A DNA stretch of 64,000 nt from Carya illinoinensis (taxonomy: Eukaryota; Streptophyta; Magnoliopsida; Fagales; Juglandaceae): contig NC_056752.1 in NCBI RefSeq assembly GCF_018687715.1, positions 40,832,501 to 40,896,500 of the forward strand, in the 5' to 3' direction. This document shows, piece by piece, positions 1 to 10,079 of the stretch. Numbering within the stretch: position 1 is the stretch's first letter; every line of letters starts with the position of its first letter. The translations under genes were made by a program, and so were the position numbers. Below the pieces are notes generated by a model, which had not been told where the DNA came from, did no database searches, and saw only the letters and a list, made by a program, of their open reading frames with translations.

Positions 1-2467
1 TCAGGTTGTTTGTTCAGTTTGTGACACAGAGCAGCCGGTAGGTGTTTTTCTCCTTAATGTTGCGTAAATCTTTCTGATCCTTATTTGTTTGCAGTATCTT
101 AATTGGTTTTGTTCATATTTCTCTTCCCGTTCTAGGTTGCTCAAGTTTGTACCAACTGTGGCGTCAATATGGGGGAATATTTCTGCGAAGTTTGCAAATT
201 CTATGATGACGATGTAATCTTGCAATCTCAAGTCAACTTTTTTAAAGGGAAATAAAGAAATTTCTGTTTTTTGTGTTTGATATGTTGTCCATATGAACCA
301 TGATGATATTTGGCAATTGGGCACGTGACCCCTGATTGTTATTTATGTAAACAGTTTATCTGGGTTCATGAACCTTGATTGTTGTTTCTTGTGTTCTTGT
401 AAAGTATTCTTGTGTGCTTCTTATTGAGGAAAACCATTATTTTATCAGACTGAGAAAGGGCAGTTTCATTGCGATGATTGTGGAATCTGCAGGTTAGTAA
501 TCAAAAGATGATTAGTGTCTCTTGTTTCTTTATAATTTAAGCATAACGAATAGATAATACAAATGGTATTCGGACCTGAATTCAGTTGTGTCTAACAGGG
601 TTGGTGGTCGTGAGAACTACTTCCATTGCAAAAAATGTGGTATGCACTTCCTCCTCTGTAATTAGAAACTTGTCATTCTGATTGGTTTCGTTTATTTAGT
701 TGTTATCAGAGGTACAATGTTGCACGGGACTTTCTTTGTTGTCTGTTAAACTGGAGCTACCATTTTCTCTAGTTTGTTTTGTGCATCTTTCTTTCGTATG
801 TATAATTTATCCGTTGTAGTCCGAATTTAATTTCCATGTACATCCCAGATACATAAGTACTTTTCCCTGATGTTAAACGTTTATGTTTGTGCCATATCAT
901 GCAAGGGTTTTTTAGCCATTGATGGTTTCTATTTTTCTGTTGGTACATCTTTTATGGTCCCCTAACTCGTAGCTTTCTTGTTGATGGGTCATGCCAGAGG
1001 TAAGTCTTGTGCAGTGTATATTTTACTCTTTTTCTTTTGCCTGGTTTTGAATTGCAGTGTTTGTTTAGTTTTTTCCAAATGATTTGGGTACGCTACATGG
1101 GTCCTTTTTGCTGAAAATTTTGATTATGCTGCATGAATTCATCCCATGCATAGATATGTTCATTTTCATTTTTCTCTTCATTTTGAAGTAGATTTTTTTC
1201 TTGTTAGAATATGTTATCCCCGAGTAATGGTTTTCAATCTTACAGGGTCTTGCTATTCGGTTAGCCTGTGTGATAACCATTTGTGTGTGGAAAACTCCAT
1301 GCGGCACCACTGTCCAATATGCTATGAGGTGTGCTTTGTAGATGATTTATTTGTATATTGAAGGGCATTGTTGTGATCTGATTTACTATTTTATTTTTGT
1401 AGTATCTTTTTGATTCACTTAAAGACACAATTGTAATGAAATGTGGGCACACAATGCATTGTGAATGTTATGAAGAGATGATAAAGCGCAACAAGTAAGA
1501 AATCTTGACTTTTTATTGCTTTAGTAAATTGGAAAAACATTTCTGTTTGCTTCTGGACTTGACTCTGTTACATCACACAGATACTGCTGTCCCATATGCT
1601 CAAAGTCAGTGATAGACATGTCTCGGACCTGGAAGAGAATAGATGAGGAGGTGGACTTATTTAATTGACGCTCATATTGTATATTGTTATACTTGATCTG
1701 CATATTTTGAAGAAGATTCAGTATATGGTATTTTTCTAAAATAAACTAAATTTTCACTCTACTTGGCTAATGAGATTATGTTTTCAGATAGAAGCAACTG
1801 TCATGCCAGAGGATTACCGGTACCAGAAGGTGCCTACTTTTCATTTTTGTTTGTATCTAATAACCTTGTTGCCAAACATTTCATGGATTTTTAAGATGCT
1901 CAAGCAGAGACCTAACTCCTAAGCACTTCGTTATCTAGATTATATTATGTTTACAGAGTAGAGAGAGTGTCTCTTAATTGAATATTACGGTTTTTGCATT
2001 CATCAAGCACATGCTTTTCACATAGAAATTTTTTTTATTTGTAAGTATATTTGCACACACGAGCACAGATGTAATCTGAAATAATATAGAAGGATAAAAG
2101 GCAGGAGGGGGTGCATGATAACTGGGAAAGCCATTACTTGATACAGAATTATGCCATTTTCAAATTTATAGTCTCGACTGCCTAGTAGTTAGTACAGAGA
2201 GGGCCTACCATATACTTATCTAATATTTTGGATTCTGATCAACTAGAATATCCCCACGGCCATACATCATTCTTGTAATGCCCTTATTTATTCTGAGCAA
2301 AATTACCTGGAAGACATTAAGAAACAGGAGCTATTTTTTTGCAGGTCTGGATACTGTGTAATGACTGCAATGATACTACTGAAGCCTACTTCCACATAAT
2401 TGGGCAGAAATGCAGCCATTGCAGATCATATAATACCCGCTCAATTGCCCCTCCAGTTCCTCAATGA
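1..2467 (+). CDS. CHY zinc-finger / RING-type E3 ubiquitin ligase, 3' part
   Basis: Exons read by eye: 1-37, 136-213, 449-492, 599-639, 1246-1328, 1403-1494, 1581-1650, 1788-1829 and 2345-2467, with all junction phases agreeing. The protein runs from the end of the CHY zinc finger ([16 protein letters not shown]), through a CTCHY segment ([10 protein letters not shown], then FHCKKCG), to a C3H2C3 RING ([33 protein letters not shown]) and a C-terminal rubredoxin-like zinc ribbon (CNDCN, CSHC). This order is that of the plant RZFP34/CHYR1 and MIEL1 group, RING E3 ligases that ubiquitinate regulators of ABA, stomatal and defence responses. The ending [11 protein letters not shown] resembles the RZFP34/CHYR1 branch more than MIEL1, which is an inference from memory. 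The start codon and first exons lie left of the window. No broken codon is seen, so the gene looks functional. Confidence 0.93.
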
Positions 2468-2971
2468 AGGGAATATGGTCACTTACAGGAATGCATCTAG
2501 CCAACCGGTTGGAAAAGCAAAAGCTTGCACCCTGCATGTTACACAGAAGGGTATCTTTGATTGCATGCTTAATCAAAGGGAACTACTACTCGTATTTATT
2601 TGAGTTTGTATAACTACACAAGATTCAAATAACTAGCATGCATGTGTGAGCCTCAGAAACTCTTCAGGTTATTATTCTTCAATTATGGACTTAGAACCAG
2701 AAAATGAGACATTTGATGAATGTAAATGTTATATATGCAACAATTTGATAAGTATCGTTCAATCAACCGCAACCAACGCCAACCCAGATTCGGAAATGAC
2801 CTTTCTCTTCTACATTACTTGATAGAGCAGTTGGGAAGTTCAGACCTCTAAAAATTGTTGGATTTTTTTTTTTAAATAGCAGTTTTTTTTTTTGTGGCCT
2901 TTTTCCAATTATCTAATTTCAGTCAGAGTTTAACCAGCCTTGCAAGCCTGATGAAGTGCTTAGGGATGTTA
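2468..2971. other. 3' UTR and spacer after the CHY/RING gene
   Basis: AT-rich sequence directly after the stop codon, presumably 3' UTR followed by spacer. No coding signal was recognised. T-runs occur at 2867-2895. Confidence 0.5.
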
Positions 2972-3297
2972 AGATCTTGTTTAGATGTTGAGATAAGTTG
3001 AGTTTTTTATAAATAGTAGTGAGTTGAGACGGTGGAGTAAGTTTTGTGGGATCTATTTAAGATGAGTTTAGATGTACTTGGATGTTAAGATAAATTTAGA
3101 TTTATTTATTCAAAGTTGAAAAATGTTGTGGTTCTGCTTGTAAACAAGTGTTGAATTGAAAAATATTGTAGATTTTACGTGTAAAGAGATTTTGAGTTAA
3201 AATAAATTTATTGATTTAAGAGTTGAATGTTTAGATATTAAATTTAACTTAAAATTAGACTGAATATGATAACAGATGAGCTTCAGCTAAACAAACT
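2972..3297. repeat. MITE-like repeat, TGTTTAG ends
   Basis: The left end reads TGTTTAGATGTTGAG and the reverse complement of the right end reads TGTTTAGCTGAAGCT, so it has imperfect inverted ends of about 15 bp. The body is AT-rich and non-coding with repeated GTTGAG/GATGTTAAGAT words. No clear target duplication was found. Confidence 0.4.
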
Positions 3298-3711
3298 TGC
3301 TATGCTATTAAGCGTGGAATATGTTTGGGACCCAAGTGCCAAGTTCATCCGTCACAGGATGGAAGTATTCCACTTTATTGTAAGTTGTTCTGATTTTTGG
3401 ATCACATTTTCTACCCCGATAGTGTGAAGGTATTTCCACTTGAGCACAGGCCCCAAATGAACCGAAGAGCGGGGATCTTTCCAATTAGTTCATTCACACT
3501 ATAAGATTGTTTCGTAAAATGTCCTCTTTATTTATTTATTTTTGTAGAATCATGTTCAAATGACAAAGCGATCAGACGATCACTAAAAAATACAACTTAG
3601 CACGTACACTCATCTCGCACGTTAGAAATAATTGTTCTATTATCATTTAATAAAATCTCATATTTTTACAGTGATATGTTTTCACATGATCTCATAGTAA
3701 CCAAGTTTTAT

Positions 3712-3903
3712 ATGGTTTGGTAGTAAGGTGTGAATTTTAAATTTTAAGATAAAATATTAAATATTATTATATATTGTTTTGGAATTTGAAAAAATTAAGA
3801 AAAAATTGAATTATTTATTATATTTTATATGGAGATTTGGGAAAGTTGTAATGATGAGATGAGAATTTTGAGTTTGGGATGAGAATTTTGAAGGGCCAAA
3901 CCA
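3712..3903. repeat. Short MITE with TGGTTTGG / CCAAACCA ends
   Basis: Perfect 8-bp terminal inverted repeat around a 192-bp AT-rich body containing TGAATTATTTATTATATTTT and AATGATGAGATGAGA words. The same body recurs at 40319-40545 and in reverse at 43272-43458 and 45146-45335, so this is a dispersed family in the window. Confidence 0.6.
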
Positions 3904-4074
3904 TCTATTTTTTTTCTTACCTGTACAACTTTTTATTTTATTTTATTAATTTAATCGGTTTTAAATAAGTCTAATATTGATTTTATTTATTTATTATTGA
4001 CTTCTTTAATTAATAATGCGCTCAATATTACTCATATAAATCTACATAAGATTTATATTTCAGCTTTATGTATA

Positions 4075-4232
4075 GAGAAAATCTATTCATCATTATTTTT
4101 TTATCATCTTTTTATTATCTCATAATGTAACATCAAATTATAAGTTTATAAATAAAACATAATAAATAATTTCTAATTATTTAATGTCATTATGAGATAA
4201 TAAAAAAATTAATGATGAATAGCATTACTCTC
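4075..4232. repeat. Fold-back MITE
   Basis: The two halves are near-complementary. CTATTCATCATTA followed by TTATTATCTCATAATG on the left is matched by CATTATGAGATAATAA and TAATGATGAATAG on the right. It would fold into one long hairpin. Non-coding. Confidence 0.6.
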
Positions 4233-4437
4233 GTAGATAATAAGAGCAACAAATAACTTATTAAAATTGCTACTTTCAATGTCATATAAGTATCTTTTAT
4301 TTAAATTAGAGACGTAAGAGAGTTATAAATTTATCATTTTTTTATTTTTTATAGCTGATATTACACCTCCATGATAAGCATGACCTGATCGATAGAAGAA
4401 GGCACTTTTGTTGGGAATAGAGACCAGGGCTCGACCT

Positions 4438-6994
4438 TCAAGACCTTGATTTATTGCGGAGTCTCAAACCAGAAAATGCAACCATCAAGATAAACATCAG
4501 TGCTCCAGCCACAGAAACCGCTATAGAAGCTGCTACTTGGCCACAAAATCTCTCAAACAAGTTACATATTTTTTGCCACCGCAGGTGAGTGTTTCCTCGG
4601 TAGCCAATTATGCCGATAGCCATGGAGGCACCGTTGCAGGAGAAGAGCAACGCCACCATTAATATGTCGAGGACGAGAATCATGGAATGTAAGATGCTCA
4701 TCATGTTGTCACCCGCCCTCTTCCTTGTGATTAAAAGAAGTACTAGAGATAGGGTCGAATATGAACATGCTATGACATTAGCAACCAAGAAGTACCTACC
4801 AAATATTAAAAGTTCATCCAAATGTTAATCTCCATCCTTTTCTTTGTTTTCCTTGGTGGTAATTGATTGGAAATGTTATATAAATAGTTAGTAAGTCGGT
4901 GGATAAAATATACTGTCTACATCGAATATTACTTATATATTTATATTTAATTTGTAAGATTCAATGTTAATTTTTTTTTTTAAAAAAAAAATCAAATTAT
5001 ATCATATAACCATTTTGCTAAGTGGGTTATCTATGCCAGCTCGTAAATAGAATTTTCCTTATAATTTTTTCTTTAAACCCAAGGTTATAACACCTACAAT
5101 TCTTATATATATTAGAATGTTAACTTGCAATTTTTAAATTAAAGTAATGTATAATTTCTAAATGCGTAAGTATTGTGAAAGTTTTTTTGTAAAAAAGAGA
5201 AATCCTGCAAACCGGTCGAGCTTATTAAGTCCAAATAACAGCCCACCAATAATACAGTGACACGTAGACTTTCTATCACAATAATATTATCATGCACTGC
5301 ATCAGATTGGAATTTCCTTTCTCGTTTCCCACCCCCCTCTCCATGAAAGATGAAACCCACCTCTCCAGGAATCGCACGACCCACTCTCGCAGCCTTCGCA
5401 CCCACTCTCAGTAGGGAACTCCCCTTTCGCACGGTTGCCTTCGCACTCCGTCTCCACCCACTTCATTTATCTCCCCTTCATCTCCAGTGACCCACTCTGT
5501 CTAACGCCCCTTCATCTCTTCCGATTTCCACATCTTCATCTTCTTACTCTGCTTTCCGCTTGAAACAAATCAGTTGAAGATTTATCGTGACAGTATCCAC
5601 TAGAGGGCATCATTGCAGCTGTAAGAGGATGGCAGCCTCTTCACTGTAACTATACATGCATGTGTATGCACGATTCTATTTTCTTTCACCTTTCTTTACT
5701 GTAGAATCCATTCTAATTCTCCCTCAAGAAGACAATTAACAACTGGACTACGACATCCAATCGATGTATGTACCTGGCAATCCGACACTAAATCCATTTC
5801 TTTTTGCATGTACGCCCCCAAAACAATAAAATAAACTCCTGATCATCAACACCAAGTATATTAAAACAATTCAAACATCGAGAAAGAATAAATTTTACTC
5901 AAACTGGTGCAAAAGAAACAAGAAATTGATCGCGCAACATTTACTAGTCAAAATTCCAGACCATGAAATTGGGAAAAGTATACATCAAATTCAAAATATT
6001 AATAATGGTAATAATGAACACAATAAAATAAAATGATCACTTGGAAACAATAAAACCTTAGATGTACATGTAGAAAATATAGAGAACGAGTTTACTTAAT
6101 TACACCGAGTCAATGAGACGAGTGAATTAGAGAATCATTCACTAAGTTAAGGGTTGCAGGAAATTTCACTGCTAAGCAATAGCACCATCAGTACTAGCGG
6201 AGAAATGGGTGTTGTTGCCTTTTCGGCCGTTCATATGCATCACAACAATTATGGGTGGAGGATTTTAATGGAGGAGAAATGGGTCTTGTGCCATGGAGTA
6301 TATAAAGGAGAAATAAGAAAATTAGAGAGGATTATTCGCGAGAGAGAACGGTGCACGTAGGAGGCATTCGGAAGGGGGGAGAAGAAGATGAGAGAGAGGG
6401 AGAGAGAGTGGAATGCGGTTTAGAGTAGATATATTGTCTATTCTATGTGCACGAGTGTAGGTTTAATTTAGTGTGATTTCTAACGTGGCAGCTTGTAAGT
6501 GGGAGGCTGTTATTTTACGAATAGCAGACCGACCACTTGGAAGCAGTTCTCTGTAAAAAAATAGGTTCTAGTAAGAAAAAGTAAAATTTACACACTTTTT
6601 ATTTTTCTTTGGGCCCGGGGTGGGGGAGGCTAAGTCATGATATTCTTTATTGCTGCTCAAGTGCTATGAATGAATCGTTATTCTTATTTATAATCAAACA
6701 AAGAACATAACCAAGCGGAAAATTAGAGCTTGAAAAACAAAAAAGAACAACTTACACGAAGGCAGAGATGTAATGCCACCTAGCAGGAACGGGAACATAA
6801 AGAGGTGGTAGGCTTGCCACCACCACAACTCGGACAACCTTAGTCTGCTTAGACAACCCGATAATTATGGCAGACACCAAAGTTAGTGCTAAGGCCAAAA
6901 GCCTGAGAAGTAAGTCCACTGTTCTTTGCCTTGGCACCTCCACTTTCAGCATATAATTCCCATTACTAGCTATAGTCCTCTCTAACCCCTCCAT
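4438..6994 (-). CDS. CASPL: CASP-like membrane protein, 1E type (two exons)
   Basis: Exon 1 is 6994-6756 and exon 2 is 4795-4438, joined through GTAAG..TAG splice sites at 6755 and 4796; 198 residues. An upstream in-frame GTG at 7057 is ignored in favour of the first ATG. Four membrane spans fit the CASP/DUF588 (MARVEL-like) fold: about residues 25-45 (TVDLLLRLLALALTLVSAII), 80-100 (after WHYISAFVYFLVANVIACSY), 117-137 (MILVLDILMVALLFSCNG) and 165-188. The conserved Arg in the first span and Asp in the third (LVLDILMVALL) are present. Family role: plasma-membrane scaffold proteins, with Casparian strip proteins as founders; the function of this paralogue is unknown. ARWHYISAF..FVYF and GNTHLRW suggest subgroup 1E. 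The 1960-bp intron carries a MULE at 5197-6551. Confidence 0.88.
5197..6551. mobile_element. Non-autonomous MULE in the intron of the CASP-like gene
   Basis: A 1355-bp element is flanked by a perfect 9-bp duplication TGTAAAAAA (5188-5196 and 6552-6560). Its ends begin GAGAAATCCTGC and, on the other strand, GAGAACTGCTTCC. They remain similar for roughly 90 bp, sharing AAATAACAGCC, CACGT and ATCACA. Long inverted ends with a 9-bp duplication are the hallmark of Mutator-like elements. No transposase is encoded. The interior holds a pyrimidine-rich stretch at 5330-5570 that might be captured host sequence, but I could not identify it. Confidence 0.85.
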
Positions 6995-7069
6995 CTCAGT
7001 ACCTGTGGTGGCCTTTTGTTCTCTGCTAAGTACTCGTAAGTGAGAATGAAGATCCACGAAACCAAATGG

Positions 7070-7078
7070 GAAGCTTAA

Positions 7079-7119
<41 letters not shown>
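7070..7119 (-). promoter_or_regulatory. TATA-like box and (CT)n leader of the CASP-like gene
   Basis: Read on the minus strand, a 40-bp (CT)n microsatellite (7119-7080) is followed by CTATTTAAGC near 7080-7071, about 75-85 nt upstream of the chosen ATG. CT tracts next to the core promoter are common in plant genes. The assignment is by position only. Confidence 0.4.
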
Positions 7120-7122
<3 letters not shown>

Positions 7123-7149
7123 TTTGGTGAAATGGACATTTTATGTATA

Positions 7150-7465
7150 GTAATGTTATATATAGTCATTTTTGTGTACTTTTTGTACACTCTACTGATA
7201 TGATTGATTAGATCAATTTTTTTAATATACAATCAATCATATTAGTGGAGTGCGTGCGTAAAAGAGTATATAAAAATGACTGTACATAAAATTTTTATTT
7301 TATGTATAATTGTATATAATGTTATATACAGTCACTTTTACGTATTTTTTACACACTCTATTGATATGATTAGTTAGATCAATTTTTTTAATATATAAAT
7401 AATCACATTAATAAAATGCGTGTATAAAAGAATATATAAAAATAACTGTACATATAATTTTTATT
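7150..7465. repeat. Two fold-back MITE copies in tandem
   Basis: Copy 1 (about 7150-7290) and copy 2 (about 7317-7465) each run from GTTATATA(T/C)AGTCA through GATATGATT to AATGACTGTACATA or AATAACTGTACATA. Within each copy the left arm is the reverse complement of the right arm around an A/T centre (AATTTTTTTAATATA). The copies differ by scattered substitutions. Confidence 0.65.
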
Positions 7466-7868
7466 TTATATATGACGTTGTGAGGAGGAAAGTAAAGGGT
7501 CCACGATTTGATGTCAAAGGCAATTAGGGAAAGGTGGTTGAGTTGCGTGTGGATGGAATTTTTCGTCTGATTGTAACGTTAGTAGTTCTCGATATAGAAA
7601 TGCTCTTCTTTTTTTTTTAAATTTTTTTTTTATTGATACTCGATGTTTGGGAAATAACGTCTCGACTCATCTCGGGATATACAGGCTCTCTCAATAACTT
7701 TTCTGCAAGTACAGTATCTCAAATAATTAAAGGAAAAATTTTTAATACAGTCTGATGAATTCTAAAAATTATTTTTATATAAAGAAATTTAAACATTAAA
7801 CCTGGGGTCCTAAGGAGTATACCTCAAAATCCAAAATCTTTGCCAGTTAAGTCAATCTCTATAGAATA

Positions 7869-8037
7869 CTTTAGTTATAAAAAGATCTTACAAAAATAAA
7901 TTTATAAACTAACGTGACTTGATCACATGATATATTAGATTATAAATTTATTTTTATTATAAAGTAGATTCAATGTAACATAAAAAATTATGTCAATTTA
8001 TGAGTTTATTTTTATTAAATTTATTTTTTACTATATC
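7869..8037. repeat. MITE-like repeat (AAATTTATAAACTAACGTGACTT family)
   Basis: Imperfectly palindromic AT-rich unit. It resembles 38824-38965, which shares the order of the words TAAACTAA(C/T)G(T/C)GACTT, AGATTATAA, TAAAGTAGAT and TTTAT(G/A)AGTTTATTTTT. Non-coding. Confidence 0.5.
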
Positions 8038-9230
8038 ACTTTTCAATAGAATACGAGAGAAATGGGTATCGATCAGAAGTTTGAGTTGTCCAACAGTTGG
8101 CCGAGATTTGGTGCGAGTGTATATGAATAAGCAAGCCATGGTCATGAGGGCGTGGTTCAGAGGATATTTCGGTGGCATGCATTGAACATTCTGCAGATTA
8201 ATATTGGACCGCATATATAGTATCCATGCATGCAGTTAAAGTCATAAATTTCAGCTAGCATATATGCAGTACGCAGCAGTAGCAGTATGGGCAAATTTCT
8301 ACCTGAAACTTGACAACGACGGGTAGTGAATGTATTCCACCTTCAAAGTGAGCACATCGAGAAATGTCGCCATATTTCGACCGGCTTTAAAAATACAAAA
8401 TCAATAATTCATGTTCTCGTACTTTTATTATTATTATTACAAGTATGGGGTCCGGTCGATTTTTCCTTCTAATTTATTGTTCTCATGTACGGATACCGAT
8501 GGATGAGATCGATGTCAATTTTAACGTCTGAATTGGAATATGGTCCGTAGACTAGACGTCGAGTTCTATCGTTCAAACTTATAAGCACAATGCTCTTCAA
8601 AAAAAAGAAACTTATAAGCACAATGCACATGAAGATCATCTATAAACTGTTATTCACGAGCTACTCCAACCAAGCATTCATGAATATTAGGCCAGCATTT
8701 TGTTTAACCATCCATTCTTTTATTCTAATTTTACTCTTATATATAATAAGAGTGGCGTGGACGTATTTGCGCAATGAATATATATGCCCACAAATCCTAA
8801 TTAATTGACCCGAAACTGTATTTTATAGGTCCCCCATGCATGCAAGTACGTAATTTGGACGCAGCTGGTAGCTCCTATATCGCATGTGCATTCACATGAT
8901 CGTTAAAAAGTAGACAACCCTTTTGTACAGCCCTTTTTTGTTTCTATGGAGAGAGTTCCTTTTCTCTCTACCCAACTGTAGCCATCCTTCCATTTCCTCC
9001 GCTCAGAGGAGGTTTAGAGCTGAGCTTCAACGACTCTCTCTTTCCTCCTGTTCGGCCAACGCCAGAACTATCTATAGTGTTTATTTTTTAGTTATTTTAT
9101 TGTTTTCCATCCATAATACCAAGAAGCACCGATCTATTGCCTATAATTGGCTTCTTAAGACCACCACGCGCCTAGCCACCAGACTCTCCAGCCGCGACCT
9201 GTCAGACAGTTGAAGAAAATTGCTCAAAAG
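8038..9230. other. Spacer without recognised gene
   Basis: Short open frames occur (for example 8923-9213 on the plus strand), but none shows a known domain, splice structure or codon pattern. I see nothing I can name here. Confidence 0.4.
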
Positions 9231-10079
9231 AGTGACGCGTGAGTCTTATGCGAAGCTCATCCCGTGCATGAGTTTCACGCGCCACTGCGCTAGGGAGAGC
9301 CTTGTTAGACCCTCTAGAAAAGTTATCCCGGGATAAGCCTCGACACACTCATTGACATGCCTAGTCGGCCCCCATGGTGAGCCATCAGCATGTCATGGCC
9401 CATGCCATGACAAGCCCACGGACCAGCCAGCCAACAGCTCGGCCAGCATGCTTTAGCACGCTGGTGAGGTTGTTGGCCTCCCCTTGGTGCTGCACAGCAT
9501 GCTGGCGAGGTTAGTGGGCTGGTCCGGCCAGCCAACCAGCCAGCCTAGTGTGCATGGCCAGGCCACCTGCCTGGCCAGCAGCATGACCAGCATGCAGGCC
9601 ATGCCAGGCCATGCATGCTGCCCATCAGCACCAGCCATGCAGCAGGATCAGACCAGCCGACCAGCAACCATGGCATCAGCCATGCGGCCATACCATGGCT
9701 AACCAGCCAACGCCCATGGCCCATGCCATGGGCCATTTTCAGCACCAGTCAGGCCGTGGGTCTCACATGGGCCCCACAGCTAGAATTTTATCAGCATTTT
9801 ATTATTTTAATAAAATCATCTAGTATTTATATATTTCATTATTTCCTTATTTTAGTACAACTAGGAATTAATTCCTTAGGCTAGTGTTACTATGAATTAA
9901 TTCCTTTCTAGGATTTATTTCCTTGTTTAAGTACCATTAGGACTCTCCCATTGTAAGCCTATATAAAGGCCACCCTAGTCCAATTTTTTATTATCTTTTG
10001 ACAAATTCCCTTTGTGGTTGGCTTATTTGTTCTTGAGATCTCCTTCAGTGCTTGGCACTTGGGCTATTTGGGTGCAACC
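9231..10079 (+). other. GC-rich CCATGG/GGCCAGC block and LTR-like leader, left part of a split unit
   Basis: 9360-9775 is a low-complexity GC-rich block built of CCATG, GGCCAGC and CAGCATG words that read similarly on both strands. It is followed by AT-rich sequence with a TATA box (CTATATAAAGG near 9958). The reading ..GGGTGCAACC before the solo LTR resumes as TAGTGTGAATCTC after it, so this unit was interrupted by that insertion. It may be an old LTR or a non-coding retroelement. No protein domain was recognised. Confidence 0.35.

Noticed and set aside
1065..1452. Minus-strand frames in the CHY/RING gene
   Set aside because: They overlap a well-supported plus-strand exon with correct splice sites and zinc ligands.
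4610..4828. Plus-strand frame opposite the CASP-like exon 2
   Set aside because: Shadow of the minus-strand membrane protein exon.
9323..9884. Overlapping GC-rich frames on both strands
   Set aside because: Low-complexity word repeats give open frames on both strands; the residues are Met/His/Trp/Gln-rich noise.
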